From positions 172,110-236,109 of the forward strand of contig CAWDGB010000008.1 in the NCBI GenBank assembly GCA_963801715.1: a DNA stretch of 64,000 nucleotides. Direction: 5' to 3'. The notes beneath the pieces are model-generated. The model saw only the letters and a list, made by a program, of their open reading frames with translations. It was not told the DNA's origin and searched no databases. Below are positions 41,233 to 50,384 of the stretch, piece after piece (position 1 is the stretch's first letter; each line of letters starts with the position of its first letter). The translations under genes and the position numbers were made by a program. This stretch comes from CAVVJA01 sp963801715 (GTDB taxonomy: Bacteria > Actinomycetota > Actinomycetes > Mycobacteriales > Jatrophihabitantaceae).

Positions 41233-42222
41233 ATGCCCACGACTACGCAGTTCGTGCGACAAGACGCTACCGACCAGATATTCGCGATCAAGACGTGGCG
41301 CTACCTGCGCGCTTCCATGATTGGATTCGTACTCGCCATCTTCATTGCGGTCGGGTTCGAACGGTCCAAAGCACCGGGATGCTTCCAAACGTCGATCAGC
41401 GCCTATTACTACACGCCCGTCCACGGCATTTTCATCGGCGCACTGGTCGCTGTCGGCACCTGCCTCATCTGCCTTCGAGGCAACACCGACGCCGAAGACA
41501 TCCTCCTGAACCTCGCCGGCATGTTCGCTCCCGTCGTTGCTCTCGTGCCAACACCAGGCACCGGCTCGTGCGGATCCGTTCTGACCACGGCGGACAACCG
41601 AGACGTGAACATCAGCAACAACATGTTTGTACTGCTTGCGGTCGGGGCGGCAGGTTTCGTATTCCTGGCAGTCATCTCCATCGCGGGGCGCGTCAACCAC
41701 GGAAACTGGCCGCCGCGGCTCAGTCTCATCGGCTACGTCCTGACGCTCGCCGTGTGGGGATACGCAGTCGTAACCTTCGCCTGGTTCCGCACTTTCTTCC
41801 GGGACACAGCGCATTACTCAGCCGCGATCGCCATGTTCGTATGCTTCTTAGCCGTCGTCATTCTCGACGCGGTCAACTACAAGGTCTATAAGGAACCGGC
41901 CGTCGCGACGCACCCCGTTCGGGAGAAGGTGAAGGTAACGTTCTTGTCTTGGCGGAATCCCTACGCGGTTATCGCGCTAGCGATGATCGCGGACGCGATC
42001 GGTTGGGGCATCGTCGGGCTGGTATTCAACTGGTCGTACTGGATCATCTGGATCGAAGCCACCCTCATCACGTTGTTCGCCGTGTTCTGGGGCTGGCAGA
42101 CCTCGGAGCTTTGGAACAAGGGCCTGCGCGGGCAGGCCACGCCCAGCGGCCGGAGCGACCCAGGTGTCGTCGTTCCACCGAGCGCCCCCGCGGCCGCTCC
42201 CGTCGCGGGTCTATCTCGCTAA
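41233..42222 (+). CDS. hypothetical polytopic membrane protein
   Basis: A 329-residue protein with about seven hydrophobic segments, among them YLRASMIGFVLAIFIAVGF, GIFIGALVAVGTCLICL, NNMFVLLAVGAAGFVFLAVI and SLIGYVLTLAVWGYAVV. The segment QTSISAYYYTPVHGIFIGAL is distinctive, and I associate it with actinobacterial membrane proteins of unknown function. The N-terminus is cytosolic, and the C-terminus is Pro/Ala-rich. The ATG at 41233 is chosen over one at 41200 because there is a GGGGACGG before it. No transport motif is recognised. Confidence 0.7.
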   Translation: MPTTTQFVRQDATDQIFAIKTWRYLRASMIGFVLAIFIAVGFERSKAPGCFQTSISAYYYTPVHGIFIGALVAVGTCLICLRGNTDAEDILLNLAGMFAPVVALVPTPGTGSCGSVLTTADNRDVNISNNMFVLLAVGAAGFVFLAVISIAGRVNHGNWPPRLSLIGYVLTLAVWGYAVVTFAWFRTFFRDTAHYSAAIAMFVCFLAVVILDAVNYKVYKEPAVATHPVREKVKVTFLSWRNPYAVIALAMIADAIGWGIVGLVFNWSYWIIWIEATLITLFAVFWGWQTSELWNKGLRGQATPSGRSDPGVVVPPSAPAAAPVAGLSR

Positions 42223-42303
42223 CGGTGTTCCCGGCATGTCGGTTAGTGGGTTTCGGTGAGAGCCCTCGCAGTGCGACTTCGCGGTGTGGCAGAACTCAAC
42301 GCC

Positions 42304-42873
42304 TCACTGGCCCACGCGACCGTCGATGCACTCCCGCAACAGATCCGCGTGGCCGCAGTGTCGGGCGTACTCCTCGATCCGGTGCACCAGCAGCTCCCGG
42401 ACGGCGATGGCGTCCTTCCCCACCCGCACGCTCAGATCCGGATGCTCGACCAGCACGGCGTCGGTGGCTGCCTGCTCACGGGCCAGGTCGGCGTATGCGG
42501 CGTCGACCACCGCCTGTTCCGCGACCGCTCCGTCGAAGTCGGCGTCGCCCGCGCCATACAGCTTCGGTGGGGGATCGCCAGGCAGGATCCAGCCGCGCCA
42601 GTCCCGCTCTACCTCGGCGAGGTGCCGGAGCAGGCCGAGCAGCGACATGGTCGACGGCGGCACCGACCGACGGGCTAGCTGTTCCGCGTTGAGACCCTCG
42701 CATTTCATCAGCAGGGTCAGTCTGTAGTTCGTCAGGTAGTCCTGCAGCGTCGCCAGCTCGCCTTCCGGGCTGACACCGGCGCTGTCGCGGGGATCCTCAT
42801 CCGGGTCTAACCACATGTCTGGATAGACGATTGCCTGACTCCACCGCTGGGGCTGGACGCTCACTCTGGCCAT
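42304..42873 (-). CDS. DinB-family (DUF664) protein
   Basis: A 189-residue four-helix-bundle protein. The DinB/DUF664 features are GELATLQDYLTNYRLTLLMK, AEQLARRSVPPSTMSLLGLL and the metal His in RHLAEVERDWRGW, with further His residues in LVHRIEEYARHCGHADLLRE. Such proteins bind a divalent metal and may act as thiol-dependent transferases (mycothiol in actinobacteria). The sequence is complete, and the stop is convergent with the preceding membrane gene. Confidence 0.88.
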   Translation of the reverse strand: MARVSVQPQRWSQAIVYPDMWLDPDEDPRDSAGVSPEGELATLQDYLTNYRLTLLMKCEGLNAEQLARRSVPPSTMSLLGLLRHLAEVERDWRGWILPGDPPPKLYGAGDADFDGAVAEQAVVDAAYADLAREQAATDAVLVEHPDLSVRVGKDAIAVRELLVHRIEEYARHCGHADLLRECIDGRVGQ

Positions 42874-43002
42874 GTTGGTCCTCGGGTACCCGGCTCGCCA
42901 GCGGATTCCGCCACTCGAAGTGGTCCGATGAGTTGATCATTCAGTCCGGTTGGACGCGACCGCATCTGGCCACGGGGACTTCGCGGCGCGTTAGCGTGGT
43001 GC

Positions 43003-43608
43003 GTGGGCAACAGCGAAGACCTTGCCAGGTTGCTAGTGGCAATCGCGGCGGGCGATCACTCGGTCGTTAGGGCGTCGCTTGACGCTGCACCGTTGTTGGC
43101 TACCGTCCGGTTGGCGCGCCGTGACGAATTCTTCATCGCCGAGTGTCACGCGCAGGTCTATGAAGGCGATACCGCACTACACGCCGCGGGGTTCGCGTAC
43201 CACGTCGAGCTTGCCCGTGATCTGGTTGCGCGAGGCGCTGACGTCCGCGCCCGCAACCGGCGTGGAGCCGAACCGTTGCATGCAGCGGTCATGGGTGAAC
43301 CCGGCGCCACGAACTGGGACCCGACACGTCAGCGGGCGGTCATCAACTATCTGATTGACGCGGGCGCTGAGCCGAACGCACCAGCTCAGGGCGGGGCGAC
43401 GCCGCTGCATCGAGCTGTTAGGAACCGATCTTCAGCTGCCGTCGACGCGCTCTTGCGCGCCGGCGCCGACCCCCGATCGACGAACGACCACGGCTCGACA
43501 CCTTCCGATCTCGCACGATGGACCACAGGGCGCGGCGGTGTCGGGTCCGAGGCCGCCAAGCTCGAGCAGCAGACCATCATCGACCTTCTCGAGAAAGCCA
43601 TGGCCTGA
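43003..43608 (+). CDS. ankyrin-repeat protein
   Basis: A 201-residue protein from GTG 43003 with four or so ankyrin repeats. The helices and turns can be seen in GDTALHAAGFAYHVELARDL, VARGADVRARNRRGAEPLHA, DAGAEPNAPAQGGATPLHRA and NRSSAAVDALLRAGADPRST. It is a cytosolic protein-binding scaffold without a catalytic motif. It is divergent from the DinB gene (129-base gap) and shows no obvious partner nearby. Confidence 0.88.
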   Translation: MGNSEDLARLLVAIAAGDHSVVRASLDAAPLLATVRLARRDEFFIAECHAQVYEGDTALHAAGFAYHVELARDLVARGADVRARNRRGAEPLHAAVMGEPGATNWDPTRQRAVINYLIDAGAEPNAPAQGGATPLHRAVRNRSSAAVDALLRAGADPRSTNDHGSTPSDLARWTTGRGGVGSEAAKLEQQTIIDLLEKAMA

Positions 43609-43738
43609 CGACAGCGTCCGCCAACCCCCACAAAGCGGCTGGCACCGCAGCCGCGGCACGATCCTGGCGGGTGACCTGCGGGTCGGAGCTGCAGTTGGCG
43701 TAATCGACGCTGATCGCCTGCTGCGCGGTGGACTGCGG

Positions 43739-44683
43739 TCAGCGGGACCGATACCAGGCGACGGTCCGCTGGACCGCGTCGCGGTGCGGGGTCGGTTCCA
43801 GGTGGCCGAAGGCGGTGTCGAATTTGCTGGCGTCGATGACGAAGGGCGCGCGGAACTGGTAAGTCGTCTCGCGCATCTCCCGGAGCAATGGCGAGAAGAT
43901 GCCTGCGACCGCGAGCATTGCTGGGTCGGCGATGCTGGCGTGGACCGGTACCGGCTGCCCAGCGGCCTTGGCGATCATGTCGAAGAACTGCTGGGCGGTC
44001 AGCGGCCCAGCCGCTGGAAGATGCCAGACCTGCCCGTCCGCTTCTCGTCGGTCAGCAAGAACCAACAGTCCGCGGGCGATGTCAGGCAGGTAGTGGAAGG
44101 TGTGCGGCTGGTCGAGACGTCCGGTCCATTGCGGCTTCTTTCCGGCCAAGATCCGCCCGAACACCGTCTCGCCAGCTGTCGAGCGCGTCCCATGTGGGCC
44201 GTAGTAGTCAGAAGCTCGCCCTATGACAACCCGTGCCTGGCCGTTTCGGTCCGCGGCGAGCAGCTGGGCCGCCATCTCCACTCGGATCCGGCCCTTGCGG
44301 CCAGCGGCGACGGCGGGCAGGTCGTCGCGCAATGGCCCGTCAACGGGGCCGTACGCGTACAGGTTGTCGGCGAAGACCAGCTTGGCGCCACTGGACTCGG
44401 CTGCACCCAGGATGGAACGTGTCAGCGCCGGGAACAGCTCGGGCCATTTGGCGTACGGGGGGCTGGCGCAGTGATAGATGACGGACGCGCCGGCCGCCGC
44501 GCGGGCCGTCTGGGCCGGGTCGGACACGTCGGCCGCCACGCCCTGCGCATCATCGAGAGCCTGGCCGCTGCGGCTGACCGCACGCACATTACGGCCATCG
44601 TGCACCAACTCGGTCACGACGGCGCTGCCGATGGCGCCGGTAGCGCCGAAGACCACGTGCAAGGAATCATCCCGCTCCGTCAT
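43739..44683 (-). CDS. NAD-dependent epimerase/dehydratase family protein
   Basis: A 314-residue extended SDR. The cofactor motif is VVFGATGAIGSAVV near residue 10. YHCASPPYAKW and VFADNLYAYGPVDG come next, and the latter holds the putative catalytic region. GRASDYYGPHG and YLPDIARGLLVLAD follow. GAAGGAGG lies 7 bases before the ATG at 44683. It is distinct from the epimerase at 9.6 kb. The sugar or small-molecule substrate is unknown. Confidence 0.87.
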   Translation of the reverse strand: MTERDDSLHVVFGATGAIGSAVVTELVHDGRNVRAVSRSGQALDDAQGVAADVSDPAQTARAAAGASVIYHCASPPYAKWPELFPALTRSILGAAESSGAKLVFADNLYAYGPVDGPLRDDLPAVAAGRKGRIRVEMAAQLLAADRNGQARVVIGRASDYYGPHGTRSTAGETVFGRILAGKKPQWTGRLDQPHTFHYLPDIARGLLVLADRREADGQVWHLPAAGPLTAQQFFDMIAKAAGQPVPVHASIADPAMLAVAGIFSPLLREMRETTYQFRAPFVIDASKFDTAFGHLEPTPHRDAVQRTVAWYRSR

Positions 44684-44832
44684 CGTGATCCTCCTTCTCT
44701 GGCACCCGTCGTGTCGCCCGGGCGCGTAGTCAGCCTCCGTGAAGTCTTCTGTCAGTCCGCTTTGCAACCGACCACATGCCTAAGCGAGTGCAAGTCGCGC
44801 CGAATTGGACGGCCAGCAATATCGTGGCCGCG

Positions 44833-45168
44833 TCACCCGATGGGCGAGCCAAAGCGGATGACGTTGCCGTCGGGGTCGACAACGGCGCCTTCGTGTTGCC
44901 CCCATTCGGTGTCCTGCGGTGAGTGAATCTCGACGCCTGCGGAACGCCACGCCGCTGCCAGGTCGTCGGCGTCGTCAACGAAGAGGTACGCAGCGCTAGT
45001 GCGGTGGTCGTCGTCGGGTACGACACCAAGGTGGATCTCTATGCCGTGCCATGTGGCGAAGCCGTAGCCGCCTCCGGCGTATGGACGGACGGCAAAGCCG
45101 AGTCGCTGGTAGTGCTCCAGCGCCGCATCGAGGTCATGGACGGCGAAGATCGGCGCGATGCGTTTCAT
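44833..45168 (-). CDS. VOC-superfamily (glyoxalase/bleomycin resistance-like) protein
   Basis: A 111-residue protein with the resistance-type VOC layout: IAPIFAVHDLDAALEHYQRL, the WHGIEIHLGVVPDDD strand, TSAAYLFVDDADDLAAAW and the closing HEGAVVDPDGNVIRFGSPI. Proteins of this size dimerise to bind a ligand or metal. The N-terminal ATG has the usual KRIAPIF context. It lies 149 bases upstream of the epimerase gene on the same strand. The ligand is unknown. Confidence 0.85.
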   Translation of the reverse strand: MKRIAPIFAVHDLDAALEHYQRLGFAVRPYAGGGYGFATWHGIEIHLGVVPDDDHRTSAAYLFVDDADDLAAAWRSAGVEIHSPQDTEWGQHEGAVVDPDGNVIRFGSPIG

Positions 45169-45428
45169 GGCGTCAGCCTCGCAGAGGATTGGCGTGCGCG
45201 GCGATCGGGATCCAGCGACCCCGGCAACCCGGTCATGAGACGGCGGGCCTTGCGATGCCGCGCCTATGGACCGCGTGGGGGGCAGGAATGGGAGCGCTCA
45301 GGTCATTGGAGCACGATTGACAGCATCGATTCGGTAAGCGTGCCGGACCAGGTCGGTTCCGGCCTCGGCGTTGCCGTCGCAGTGCCGGCCAGACCAGCGA
45401 CACAGAACGCGCGGCGGTAGCCACCCGG

Positions 45429-45677
45429 TCAGAGGTCGCAGTGAACATGCAACAAATCCTGCAGTCCGCCGGCGCCGTATGGCATTATGAGCAACAGCCA
45501 GACAAGGGTCGTAGCTGTCCACATTGCAAAAGTCAGCAATCGGGAACGATCTCTGTGGCGCAGATATACTGGCAGCACTAACACAATGGCGACGAAACAT
45601 ATAAGAATCTCAAGGGCTAAAATTCGCCCGACCGCGTCGATTGAGTTCCATCTTGCAAACCAGGTCGGTGCCGACAA
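45429..45677 (-). CDS. small hypothetical membrane protein
   Basis: An 82-residue product starting at TTG 45677. Two hydrophobic segments, ILALEILICFVAIVLVLPVY and LLTFAMWTATTLVWLLLIMP, are separated by the basic loop LRHRDRSR, so a helical hairpin in the membrane is likely. Base composition is clearly lower in GC than that of neighbouring genes. No family is recognised, and no Shine-Dalgarno site is obvious. It is the first element of the low-GC island. Confidence 0.45.
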   Translation of the reverse strand: MSAPTWFARWNSIDAVGRILALEILICFVAIVLVLPVYLRHRDRSRLLTFAMWTATTLVWLLLIMPYGAGGLQDLLHVHCDL

Positions 45678-46102
45678 AGAGACAAATACCGTAAGGCTCA
45701 GGAAGGCAGCCGCCTGAAATTAGCAGGGCAAACGCTTGGTTAGGCGAAGTCGCTGTGCATTTTCCATTCACGGACAGCATACCACGCCCAATATGACTTT
45801 GACTAGGACTACGCTGCAGCCTAAGTAGTTTAGTGGATTCGAACCCTATGGTGAGCATAAGCGAATTGACATGTTTTGCCCGGCGCATCCGTTCGTCGAG
45901 ATGAGGATCCCACCTTTTGAGGGCGAGCTTGACTCTAAGGACTTGCTTGCGGCCAGTGTGGGGCTCCTGACCTTGGTACGAAAACGTCGTCCTGTGCGTT
46001 AGCTCTTCTTATTCAGTATCTTGCGCGGTCTGGCTCCGTCTGCCGAGCCAATAACGTGTTCCCGCTCCATCGCGTCGAGTAGTTCGACAGACAGCTGGTA
46101 AC
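45678..46102. other. 425-base low-GC stretch without a convincing gene
   Basis: The region is noticeably AT-richer than the rest of the window and holds only short frames (for example a 92-residue minus-strand frame ending at 45610 with no known motif). It may contain the promoter of the small membrane gene and be foreign DNA. A GGTTCGAATCC sequence on the minus strand near 45,835 imitates a tRNA T-arm, but no tRNA can be folded around it. Confidence 0.5.
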
Positions 46103-46297
46103 TTATATGCAGCTCTCCTTGGAAGCAGCCCCCGGGCTCGCCATCCCCGCTTCCCTTACAGTGCGTACCGCTCCATCATAGTTGCGGCGAACGTACTGGG
46201 TGAGAACTTCTTGCGGTAGATCCTCGGGCATCATGGCGTGTTCCGTGGGGGCTTCATGGTTAGGAACGATTTCCTGGCTATCGCCAGCTTTCTTCAA
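46103..46297 (-). CDS. small hypothetical protein
   Basis: A 64-residue, mostly acidic product that starts at TTG 46297 and overlaps the end of the upstream membrane gene by 20 bases. Sequence features are limited to HAMMPEDLPQEVLTQYVRRN, a likely helix. No family is recognised, and the overlap with the upstream gene is the main support. Confidence 0.3.
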   Translation of the reverse strand: MKKAGDSQEIVPNHEAPTEHAMMPEDLPQEVLTQYVRRNYDGAVRTVREAGMASPGAASKESCI

Positions 46298-46601
46298 ATA
46301 CTTGTGCTTTTTGAAACGGCAGATCGCCCGTTAGGTAGTCAAAGAATGATTTGACGCCGATTCCGGCGATGGCTCCCCAAAAGTAACCGCTGCCGAGTCG
46401 GTACGCGGCATATGCGATAAGTATATACGCGACGATCTGCGATACTGCAGCAAGCACTTCACCGTATTTTTCTCCCTTGACCCATTCGTCGGCGACACTG
46501 ACGGAGCTGTGCGCAGCTCGTTTATTGCGCAGCACTACGAGCGGGCTAATGATTAACCCCAAGGCAAACATGACGATAAATGGGACCACTATGACAGCCA
46601 C
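46278..46601 (-). CDS. hypothetical membrane protein
   Basis: A 107-residue product starting at GTG 46601. A first membrane segment, AVIVVPFIVMFALGLIISPL, is followed by a basic and polar loop (RNKRAAHSSVSVADEWVKGE) and a second hydrophobic stretch, VSQIVAYILIAYAAYRLGSG. The C-terminus is charged. It is not recognised. It lies in the low-GC island and is followed by a small overlapping gene. Confidence 0.5.
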   Translation of the reverse strand: MAVIVVPFIVMFALGLIISPLVVLRNKRAAHSSVSVADEWVKGEKYGEVLAAVSQIVAYILIAYAAYRLGSGYFWGAIAGIGVKSFFDYLTGDLPFQKAQVFEESWR

Positions 46602-46762
46602 CCGAAGCCCCGTGGCGAATATTGCCGCCTTGACGATTCCAACGCCCTAACGTTGTCACGAGCGCTGCGACCAGGATAAAATATTACAAATGGCATCTTG
46701 TGGCGAATTATACCGCGTCGGAGCCAATTATCCCATCGTGGTGGACATTCTGACCGCGGGGT

Positions 46763-47485
46763 CTAGCGTGCCGCGGTGCGCTTGTCCGCCGCCGCAGCGA
46801 TACGAAGACGCGCCGCCTCGACGTATAAGCTGATTTCCTCGCGCCATTTATCTGCCCCTTGATCCAGATCGACCTTGGTGTGTGCCTTGTGCAGGTTGCC
46901 GATTCCTTCAAGCACCCCCGTGGCGCGGCTGTTGAGCTCGTTGTCAGAGACAAGCTGTGCACGAAACAAGGCTTGCCAAGCGGCCGCCCTGCACCGAAAC
47001 GACTCATCCTTGGCTGATCGATACTCATCGCTGCCCGGCCCAGCGTCGCGCCGCTGGTACCACCGGTCAACCTGAGCCCGGCGGGCTTCCATAGCAGCGC
47101 TGGCGAACGAGCTGAACGCGGCCATGCCCTCGGCCCGCACTCGCTCCGCGACCGCAAATTCCTCGGCGCGGACCGCCATCTTGCGCTGCAAGACGTAGGT
47201 CAGGGAAGACCCGGCCGCAGCGCCGAGGATGGCGAGCAGTCCGCCGATGATCGCCGTACCCACGCGGAGCAAGATACTGGAAGCCTCCGGCGCTTCGGCG
47301 AACGCGCAATCATGCCGGGCGCCGGAGACGCCTCGATTGCATCGGTCCACGGCACAACCGTTTGGCGAAGAGTCCGTGACGAGGGTGTCATCATGCGATC
47401 GCCGCATGAACGACGAGCTGATCTGTCCTAGTGCTCCTACAGATCCATCAGCGGTCCGCACCGGCGGCGAATGCACGACGGGCAC
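46763..47485 (-). CDS. hypothetical single-pass membrane protein with cytosolic helical domain
   Basis: A protein of up to 240 residues. The part with protein-like character begins around VGTAIIGGLLAILGAAAGSS (a membrane helix) and continues with long charged helices: VLQRKMAVRAEEFAVAERVR, SFASAAMEARRAQVDRWYQR, AAWQALFRAQLVSDNELNSR and WREEISLYVEAARLRIAAAA. The region before the membrane helix looks non-coding, so the real start may be GTG 47263 (166 residues). No family is recognised. The layout recalls small membrane-tethered helical proteins found in many defence and stress islands, but that is only a resemblance. Confidence 0.5.
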   Translation of the reverse strand: MPVVHSPPVRTADGSVGALGQISSSFMRRSHDDTLVTDSSPNGCAVDRCNRGVSGARHDCAFAEAPEASSILLRVGTAIIGGLLAILGAAAGSSLTYVLQRKMAVRAEEFAVAERVRAEGMAAFSSFASAAMEARRAQVDRWYQRRDAGPGSDEYRSAKDESFRCRAAAWQALFRAQLVSDNELNSRATGVLEGIGNLHKAHTKVDLDQGADKWREEISLYVEAARLRIAAAADKRTAAR

Positions 47486-47553
47486 CCCATGATAGATAGC
47501 AACTGCGTCGCTGCAATTTGTATCGCAGCCCGGCGAGCGGGACTCTAGACATT

Positions 47554-48150
47554 GTGGCTCGGCCTCAGCCTCGGAAAAGGGTCGGCGGCCTCAGCACCTA
47601 CCAGGCACTGTTGGCCGCGGTCGTGACTGCCGTCGGTGGGGTGATCGTCGCCATAATTACCCTTAACGGAAATAACGGAGATACTTCGTCACCAATACCC
47701 AGCCCGAGCCCGACAGAGACCTCGGCGGGTAAGGCGCCGGCGGTAGCCATAACATCGTTCCAGGAAACGCCGGTTCCCCCGCCGGCCCGCCACTACGCCT
47801 TCGTGGGGACATCCACAGATTTACCGGATTCGTGGCGGGTTGCCGTGGTGGGTCGACCTGGATCGACTTCCCCGACATCCGCTCCCAAAGGCACGCGTGT
47901 CTGGCAGGTTTCGCCGTTTACGGATGTCGACCGGAAGGGCGAATGGAAGATCGACTTTCGTCTCGATCGTGCGCCGTCCATCGCGATGGAGTGGGTTGCC
48001 ATTGCCTTAGAGGGTGGCTGTCCACCCCCAAAGCAATGCCAACCTGCCCAGTCGCCGGACGAAGTGCGTGCCGATTTGGAGCGTCTCGGTCCGGCTGCGG
48101 ATCAAGTAAAGGCCAAGTCGCCTGTCTCTCAAAGCTCATCCGGGACGTAG
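47554..48150 (+). CDS. hypothetical membrane-anchored extracellular protein
   Basis: A 198-residue product starting at GTG 47554 (an in-frame TTG at 47518 is an alternative). A basic N-terminus (ARPQPRKRVGG) is followed by the membrane anchor YQALLAAVVTAVGGVIVAII, a Thr/Ser/Pro-rich linker (SSPIPSPSPTETSAG), and an extracellular domain with VAVVGRPGSTSPTS, GTRVWQVSPFTDVDRKGEWK and a Cys pair in EGGCPPPKQCQ. The domain is not recognised. It faces the preceding minus-strand membrane gene divergently, so the two may share a control region. Confidence 0.55.
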   Translation: MARPQPRKRVGGLSTYQALLAAVVTAVGGVIVAIITLNGNNGDTSSPIPSPSPTETSAGKAPAVAITSFQETPVPPPARHYAFVGTSTDLPDSWRVAVVGRPGSTSPTSAPKGTRVWQVSPFTDVDRKGEWKIDFRLDRAPSIAMEWVAIALEGGCPPPKQCQPAQSPDEVRADLERLGPAADQVKAKSPVSQSSSGT

Positions 48151-48487
48151 CGCGTCCACGAAGTAATCGGCGATCGCCGAAATCCAAGCGGTCACTGTGG
48201 ATACTCGCGTCCGTCGCTTCGATCGACGCCGGCTCTACGCTCGCGACCCGTTGATCTCGAGTGCGTCGACGACCGCGCGATATCGGAGCAGATCAACCGT
48301 TCGTGCGCTTCCGCGGACCGTGATACAGATATTGCATTGCTCAAGATCAACGGCAGCGCGCGCCTCGTACGACAACCTCCTGCCACCGTTGCCCGGCGGA
48401 GAAGGTCACTCGCATTTAAGCAACAAGTTCGGACAGCTTCGCGAGGTCACGCGTGTACTCGCGATAGCTCGGCTCCTACATCCCAGC
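48151..48487. other. 337-base region without a recognised gene
   Basis: Only short frames are present. A plus-strand stretch around 48,380-48,470 has protein-like residues (GGEGHSHLSNKFGQLREVTR) but neither a start nor a continuation. It is possibly the tail of a lost gene. No repeat or hairpin of note was seen. Confidence 0.4.
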
Positions 48488-48967
48488 TCAACTTGAAGAC
48501 TGGCGTAGTGATGACGGTCGAGCGACGCACACCGTGCGCGGCGCGTGGGTGCCATCCTCGGCTTCGACCTCCACGTAGGCGCGGTAGCGGCCGCCTACCC
48601 GGACTACGCTGACATAGCGCAGCGCCGGGGCGTCCCCACAAACCAGGGGCGATCGCGCTGGGAAGACATCCGGGCTGTAGCCACGGGCAAGGCCTGTGTG
48701 CTCGTGCCAGTTCCGCGCGGCGAGCCAGACGACGCCATCGACGCACACTGCACTCGGCGCTCCGGCCCAGTTTCCAGGCCCGCGGGAGGGTGGACCAATG
48801 ACGAGCTCGCCATCGTATTGGCTAGGCCGGAAAGCAAGGTCAGCAAGCGTCACCTCGCGATCGTAGGTCGGGGACCGAACACGACGCGCAGCATGAAGAT
48901 GGCGCCAAGACAAGAAACGACGGCCCCTTTCCCTCTCGGATGCTGGACCCGTTGCTCGAGGCCTCAC
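48488..48967 (-). pseudogene. possible remnant of a beta-propeller glycosidase-like protein
   Basis: The minus-strand frame carries LADLAFRPSQYDGELVIGPP, then VCVDGVVWLAARNWHEHTGL, ARGYSPDVF, and APALRYVSVVRVGGRYRAYV, EVEAEDGTHAPRTVC. The segments recall blades of five-bladed-propeller glycosidases or sialidase-like proteins (DGVVWLA, GRYRAYVEV), but they are joined with missing sequence between them. The N-terminal 35 residues are Arg-rich and look non-coding. A degraded gene is the best reading, with low certainty. Confidence 0.35.
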
Positions 48968-49228
48968 GTTGTCCGGGTTGAACTAATGCGACGGCTTCCG
49001 AGTCCGGGATGGGGACGTTGAGATCGTCCGTTTCGGCTTGGGACGCGCCGTGTTCGACGCTCGCGACTTTCGCGGGCAACCTGCACCATTTCCATCTTCT
49101 AGGGCCGATTTGCTGTTGCTTTGTCCTCAACGAGCGGGGACGCCATACCAACGCGGGTCCTGCGGGACTCCGGCCGTGACCGTCTCCGTCTGATTGTGTG
49201 CGGGTCTAGGAGGTTGAAGGATCGGCAC

Positions 49229-50086
49229 ATGCTGATCTCTGCCAAGCTGGCACCGACGTCCTCCTATGCCGAGCTGGAAGAGTTCTGGCGGCTGGCCGAC
49301 GAACTCGGGTTTTACGGGGTGTGGGACTACGACCACTTCTATGGGCCGGACGCTGTGGGTGACGTGGTCGCCCGCGACTACCGCAAAGACACCTTGGAAG
49401 GGTGGACCACGCTCGCCGCGATGGCCGTGGTCGTGAAGCGCGCGCGCATCGGGTGCTTGGTAACGGGGGTCACGTACCGGCATCCGGCCGTGCTCGCCAA
49501 GATGGCGGTCACCGTCGATCACATCTCCCGTGGACGTCTTGAGTTCGGACTCGGCGCCGCGTGGCACGAGGCCGAGCACCGCGGTTACGGCATCCCCTTC
49601 CCGCGCGCCGGCGAGCGGATCGCGATGCTCGACGAGGCGTTGCGGGTGATCACGGCACTTTGGACGGAGGACACTGCCAGCTTCGACGGACGGTACTTCC
49701 GACTGCAGGATGCGATCTGCAACCCCAAGCCCGTCCAGAAGCCGCACCCGCCGATCGTCGTGGCCGGGCAAGGGGAGAAGAGGTCGCTGCGGGTTGTGGC
49801 CACGCACGCCGACGAATGGAACGCCACCGGTATCGACGCGGCCGACTGGAGCCGACTCAACCAGGTCCTCACCGGCCACTGTGAAGCCATCGGCCGCGAT
49901 CCAGCGACGATCAGACGCGGCGTCCAGGTCTTCATCGATCCCGCGAAAGACCGCCAAATGCTGCACACGCTGGACATGCTGCCTGCGTTCGAAGCCGCCG
50001 GCTGCCAGCACGCCATCCTCAGCTTCTACCAGCCACCGACCGCACAGCAGCTCGAGCGCGCTGCACCGTACTCGCAGGTTTCCTAG
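49229..50086 (+). CDS. luciferase-like (LLM class) F420-dependent oxidoreductase
   Basis: A 285-residue TIM-barrel flavin/F420 oxidoreductase. Family motifs are LADELGFYGVWDYDHF, RARIGCLVTGVTYRHPAVLA, KMAVTVDHISRGRLEFGLGA and AAWHEAEHRGYGIPFP. The late region NPKPVQKPHPPIVVAGQGEK is the conserved cofactor-side loop. The size is slightly short of the usual 300. The ATG at 49229 with AAGG upstream is favoured; an AGGAGG further up would suit a start inside 49214-49229. The substrate is unknown. F420 use is inferred from the subfamily motifs and the actinobacterial setting. Confidence 0.87.
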   Translation: MLISAKLAPTSSYAELEEFWRLADELGFYGVWDYDHFYGPDAVGDVVARDYRKDTLEGWTTLAAMAVVVKRARIGCLVTGVTYRHPAVLAKMAVTVDHISRGRLEFGLGAAWHEAEHRGYGIPFPRAGERIAMLDEALRVITALWTEDTASFDGRYFRLQDAICNPKPVQKPHPPIVVAGQGEKRSLRVVATHADEWNATGIDAADWSRLNQVLTGHCEAIGRDPATIRRGVQVFIDPAKDRQMLHTLDMLPAFEAAGCQHAILSFYQPPTAQQLERAAPYSQVS

Positions 50087-50384
50087 CGGCAGGCGTTGCT
50101 TACTCCCTCGACCAACTCAGTCGCGCGACCGGAGGCTGCCGCTATCGCGAGTTCTACGGCGCACGTTACGAATACGACCGCCGTAGCGGCCAATCCGCAG
50201 CGGACGCAACGTCAGCGCGTGGCGGATCCTCGATCAGCGCACGCCACGGTACCGATCGCTCGACAAGCTGGGGGTGCTGGTTGGCCGGAACCTCGACGCC
50301 AACCGGTCAAGCTTCGCAACGCGCCACAGAGGCGGCGAGCGTGCACGCGACGTGAAAGCACTGCGTTCGAAGGCGGGTTAGAGC
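50087..50384. other. 298-base region without a recognised gene
   Basis: One plus-strand frame has a plausible-looking stretch (TGGCRYREFYGARYEYDRRS), but its continuation is Ser/Thr/Arg-rich and there is no start or family motif. The region separates the LLM oxidoreductase from a small minus-strand gene. Confidence 0.4.

Noticed and set aside
43355..44926. A 523-codon plus-strand frame over the epimerase and VOC genes
   Set aside because: It lies antisense to conserved minus-strand genes and shows no protein family character.
45825..45860. A tRNA on the minus strand suggested by GGTTCGAATCC
   Set aside because: The five-base T-stem does not pair and no acceptor or anticodon stem could be found.
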